In this document: positions 61,773 through 64,000 of the stretch, piece by piece
Numbering within the stretch: the first letter of the stretch is position 1
Layout of the letters: every line of letters begins with the position of its first letter
Source of the DNA: Syntrophaceticus sp050949745
GTDB lineage: Bacteria; Bacillota; DSM-12270; Thermacetogeniales; Thermacetogeniaceae
Direction: 5' to 3'
Length of the DNA stretch: 64,000 nt
Assembly (NCBI GenBank): GCA_050949745.1
Contig: JBMNGF010000010.1
Location: forward strand, 62,001-126,000
Notes under the pieces: model-generated
Told to the model about the DNA's origin: nothing
The model's database searches: none
Seen by the model: the letters and a program-made list of their open reading frames with translations, nothing else
Translations under genes and position numbers: made by a program

Positions 61773-63112
61773 TCAAAAAAATGACCGATTCGAGGGACAT
61801 TTTCCGGAATTGTAAATAAGAGTCAGCCGGTCATCAACCTTGATGACATCATCTCCGCTGGGAATTATTACCTGCTCTCCACGCATTATTGCCCCGACCA
61901 AAGTACCCTTGGGCAGGGGTATATCTTTCAATGTCTTATTCACTACAGGTGCACCTACGGGAATAACCAGTTCGATCATCTCTGCATTGCTATCCCCAAG
62001 TAATGTTACTGAAGAAACCTCACCTCGCCTGATGAAACGCAGGATCGAACCCGCAGTAAACATCCTGGGGCTGATCACTTTATCCGCATTGGTATGCTCA
62101 ATCAAAGGAATCAGGTCAGAACGGCGAATCTGGACAAAAGTCTTTTTGGCACCTAATTCCTTGGCAATTAGACAAACCAACAGATTCAGTTTGTCATCAT
62201 CTGTAACCGCCACAAATGCATCGGCCTGACATACATTCTCTTCGATCAACAGGTCAATATCTGTCCCATCCCCATTGATAACCAAAGTCTGATCAAGGCG
62301 CCTGGTGCATTCCTTACAGTATCTCCTGTCTTTCTCGATCACTTTTACTTTATATTTTTTACTTTCCAATTCCTGGGCAAGATAATACCCGATCAGACCG
62401 CCCCCAAGAATAACCACATATTCGATCGCAGGGAAGTCGTTTTGTTAGAAATAACTTTTCAGTCTGCAGCATATCCTTAGTACGAGCTAAAATAAACACA
62501 CGATCCCCCGGCTGAATAATATCCTCACCACTTGGTACAATCAAGCGCCCCATGCGGAGGATAGCTACTATGAGAAACTGCCCTGGCGAATCATACTGGT
62601 AAAGCTTTTGTCCCCGCATGGGAAAATCCTCTTCAATTTTCAACTCAGCCATCTGAACTCGACCGTCAGCGAAATATTCAATCTCCCTGGCTTCCGGATG
62701 TTCCAGCAATTTGATGATTTCTAGTGCAGTCATCCTTTCCGGATTAATAATCAAGGTCGATCCCCATTTTGGAAAGAGAGATGCGCTGTTCCCTTTGTTG
62801 CACATATTCGGGTTTTCTGATTCTAGCAACTGTTGTGGGCACCCCATATTGTTTAGCTAGAGCACAGGCCACCATGTTTACCTCATCTGTCTCTGTGACA
62901 GAAATAAAAAGCCTCGACTGCTGAATACCTGCCTCTTCTAAAACACCACAGTCAGACCCACTGCCATAGATGGTTTGTATATCCAGGTGATCCTCTACGA
63001 TCTGCAAGCGCTCTTCATTCTTTTCAATGATCACTACATCGTGATCCTCCTTAGAAAGCATTTGGGCTATATTAAAACCCACCTTCCCTGCCCCAACAAT
63101 GACAACCCTCAT
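61773..63112 (-). pseudogene. trkA: Trk potassium uptake protein TrkA, interrupted by two frameshifts
   Basis: Cytoplasmic NAD-binding regulator of the TrkH channel. It starts MRVVIVGAGKVGFNIAQMLS, reads to SLSKMGIDL, needs removal of one base at 62752-62754 to continue IINPERMTALEIIKLLEH, reads to KRLP, and needs removal of one base of the GGG at 62431-62433 to continue AIEYVVILGGGLIGYYLAQE and on to the second TrkA_C domain. With both corrections the protein is about 446 residues, the full RCK-N/RCK-C/RCK-N/RCK-C layout. Both shifts are single extra bases next to repeated letters, suggesting sequence error. Confidence 0.9.
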
Positions 63113-63189
63113 TTATTATGCAACTCCTTATTACCTCTATATAATAGGCTTCTTTTCTACAACTCAAGTTTAACTTCACATAGGGGTAT

Positions 63190-64000
63190 TTATTTCCAAA
63201 AACTCGGCGAAAGCATAACAAACACTGTGTATATCTCCAGCCGGCCTAGCAGCATCAGAAAACTGAGGTATAATTTCCCTGCACCGGGGATAACAGAAAA
63301 ATCCCCGGCAAGGCCCAGGTTGGTAATTGAAGCAGCTGCATAATTAAAGGCCGCCATTAGGTCAAAACCCATAGCGGTCATCACAACACTGGACACCGCC
63401 ATAATAGCAATATATAAAAAGAAAAATTGTGTCACATTGCTTACAATATCTTCAGATACTTGTTTCCCACCTATCTTCAGGGAAAAAACAGCCCTCGGAT
63501 GAACTAGCTTTTTGATCTCCAATACGGTCTGCTTCAATAAAATCATGATCCTCCCCGCTTTGATCGAACCACTTGTAGAACCCGAGCAGCCTCCGATAAA
63601 CATTAATATAAGTAACACAGCCTGAGCCATATAGGGCCACAGATTGATATCGGTGTTAGTATAACCTGTAGTAGTAATAATGGATACCACCTGAAACACT
63701 GATACCCTGCTCATCTCTTCTATGCTGCTGAAATGTGAAATATTATTCAGAACCACCAACACAATAGCTGAGACAACTACTACCAGATAAAAGCGAAACT
63801 CCTCATTCTTCCAAAAAACTTTCAAACTGCGTCGACCAAGAGCTTGGAAATAGAGAGCAAAAGTAGCACCTGCTAAAAACATGAAAACGGTAATTACCCA
63901 ATGAATTGAGGCCTGGTCATAGTAACCGATACTTGCGTTTTTAATATTGAAACCACCGGTTGCCATAGTACCAAAAGTATGACACAGTGAGTCAAATATA
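63190..64000 (-). CDS. trkH: Trk-type potassium channel subunit TrkH, C-terminal part (cut by window edge)
   Basis: The open frame runs off the window end (TATATTTGACTC... codes IFDSLCHTFGTMATGGFNI). Selectivity-filter type motifs FSTTGYTNT-like (ITTTGYTNTDINLWP) and FIGGCSGSTSGSIKAGR, FNYAAASITNLGLAG. Membrane protein forming the K+ path with TrkA. 77 bases separate it from trkA. Confidence 0.9.
   Translation of the reverse strand, partial: IFDSLCHTFGTMATGGFNIKNASIGYYDQASIHWVITVFMFLAGATFALYFQALGRRSLKVFWKNEEFRFYLVVVVSAIVLVVLNNISHFSSIEEMSRVSVFQVVSIITTTGYTNTDINLWPYMAQAVLLILMFIGGCSGSTSGSIKAGRIMILLKQTVLEIKKLVHPRAVFSLKIGGKQVSEDIVSNVTQFFFLYIAIMAVSSVVMTAMGFDLMAAFNYAAASITNLGLAGDFSVIPGAGKLYLSFLMLLGRLEIYTVFVMLSPSFWK

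Overview
The window reads as the chromosome of an anaerobic, low-to-mid-GC Gram-positive bacterium (Bacillota, Clostridia-like; an acetogen, syntroph or sulfate-reducer relative is the best guess). Reasons: a HdrABC-FlxABCD electron-transfer operon, a tungsten/molybdenum aldehyde oxidoreductase operon, sigma-54 control of alcohol and aldehyde genes, a CIRCE-controlled groESL, a sortase B with its substrate, and many isolated 4Fe-4S proteins. No rRNA or tRNA was recognised. Most genes are on the minus strand.

Layout. 1-4.3 kb: purine operon purE-purS-purQ-purL-purF (minus; purF cut by the window edge, purL frameshifted). 4.8-10.7 kb: two LuxR-type regulators, a large sortable surface protein and a convergent sortase B. 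10.8-11.4 kb: fused debris of a type I restriction-modification locus. 11.4-14.0 kb: copper ATPase with a C-terminal copper chaperone domain. 14.1-17.1 kb: GMP synthase without a glutaminase domain, hpt, ahcY. 17.3-20.8 kb: molbindin, a hypothetical protein, groESL. 21.2-27.3 kb: a FecCD-type ABC transporter, two DUF4213/DUF364 proteins and a moeA remnant, preceded by duplicated ModE-like operators, a Moco/Tuco-type riboswitch and a tnpB 3' remnant. 27.5-34.1 kb: hdrCBA-flxDCBA, with in-frame UGA (selenocysteine) codons in hdrA and flxD. 34.6-41.1 kb: molybdenum cofactor genes (moaB, moaC, moaA, moeA-PBP, moeA), a conserved small protein, a structured leader and a larE-like gene. 41.4-54.4 kb: two iron alcohol dehydrogenases, a ferredoxin-AOR-MoaD-NuoEFG-like operon, an NtrC-type two-component system and moeB. 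55-64 kb: small Fe-S/Cys-rich proteins, an LCP-family protein, LysM protein, nuclease-like protein and trkA/trkH.

How it fits together. The centre of the window looks like a coordinated W/Mo and redox island: metal uptake under cofactor sensing, cofactor synthesis, an aldehyde oxidoreductase with its own NADH/ferredoxin partners, alcohol dehydrogenases, and an electron-bifurcating Hdr-Flx complex. Sigma-54 promoters lie in front of alcohol dehydrogenase, the AOR operon, the moeB-kinase-regulator operon and a 54-codon gene, so the local sigma-54 activator is the likely switch.

The most unusual pattern is in purine synthesis. All three glutamine amidotransferase sites seen here are damaged or absent: PurF keeps its Cys but has Leu where the glutamine-binding Arg is expected, PurQ has Gly in place of its catalytic Cys, and GuaA lacks the whole glutaminase domain. 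This suggests purine synthesis fed by free ammonia. Three one-base frameshifts (one in purL, two in trkA) may be sequence errors and should be checked before calling those genes dead.
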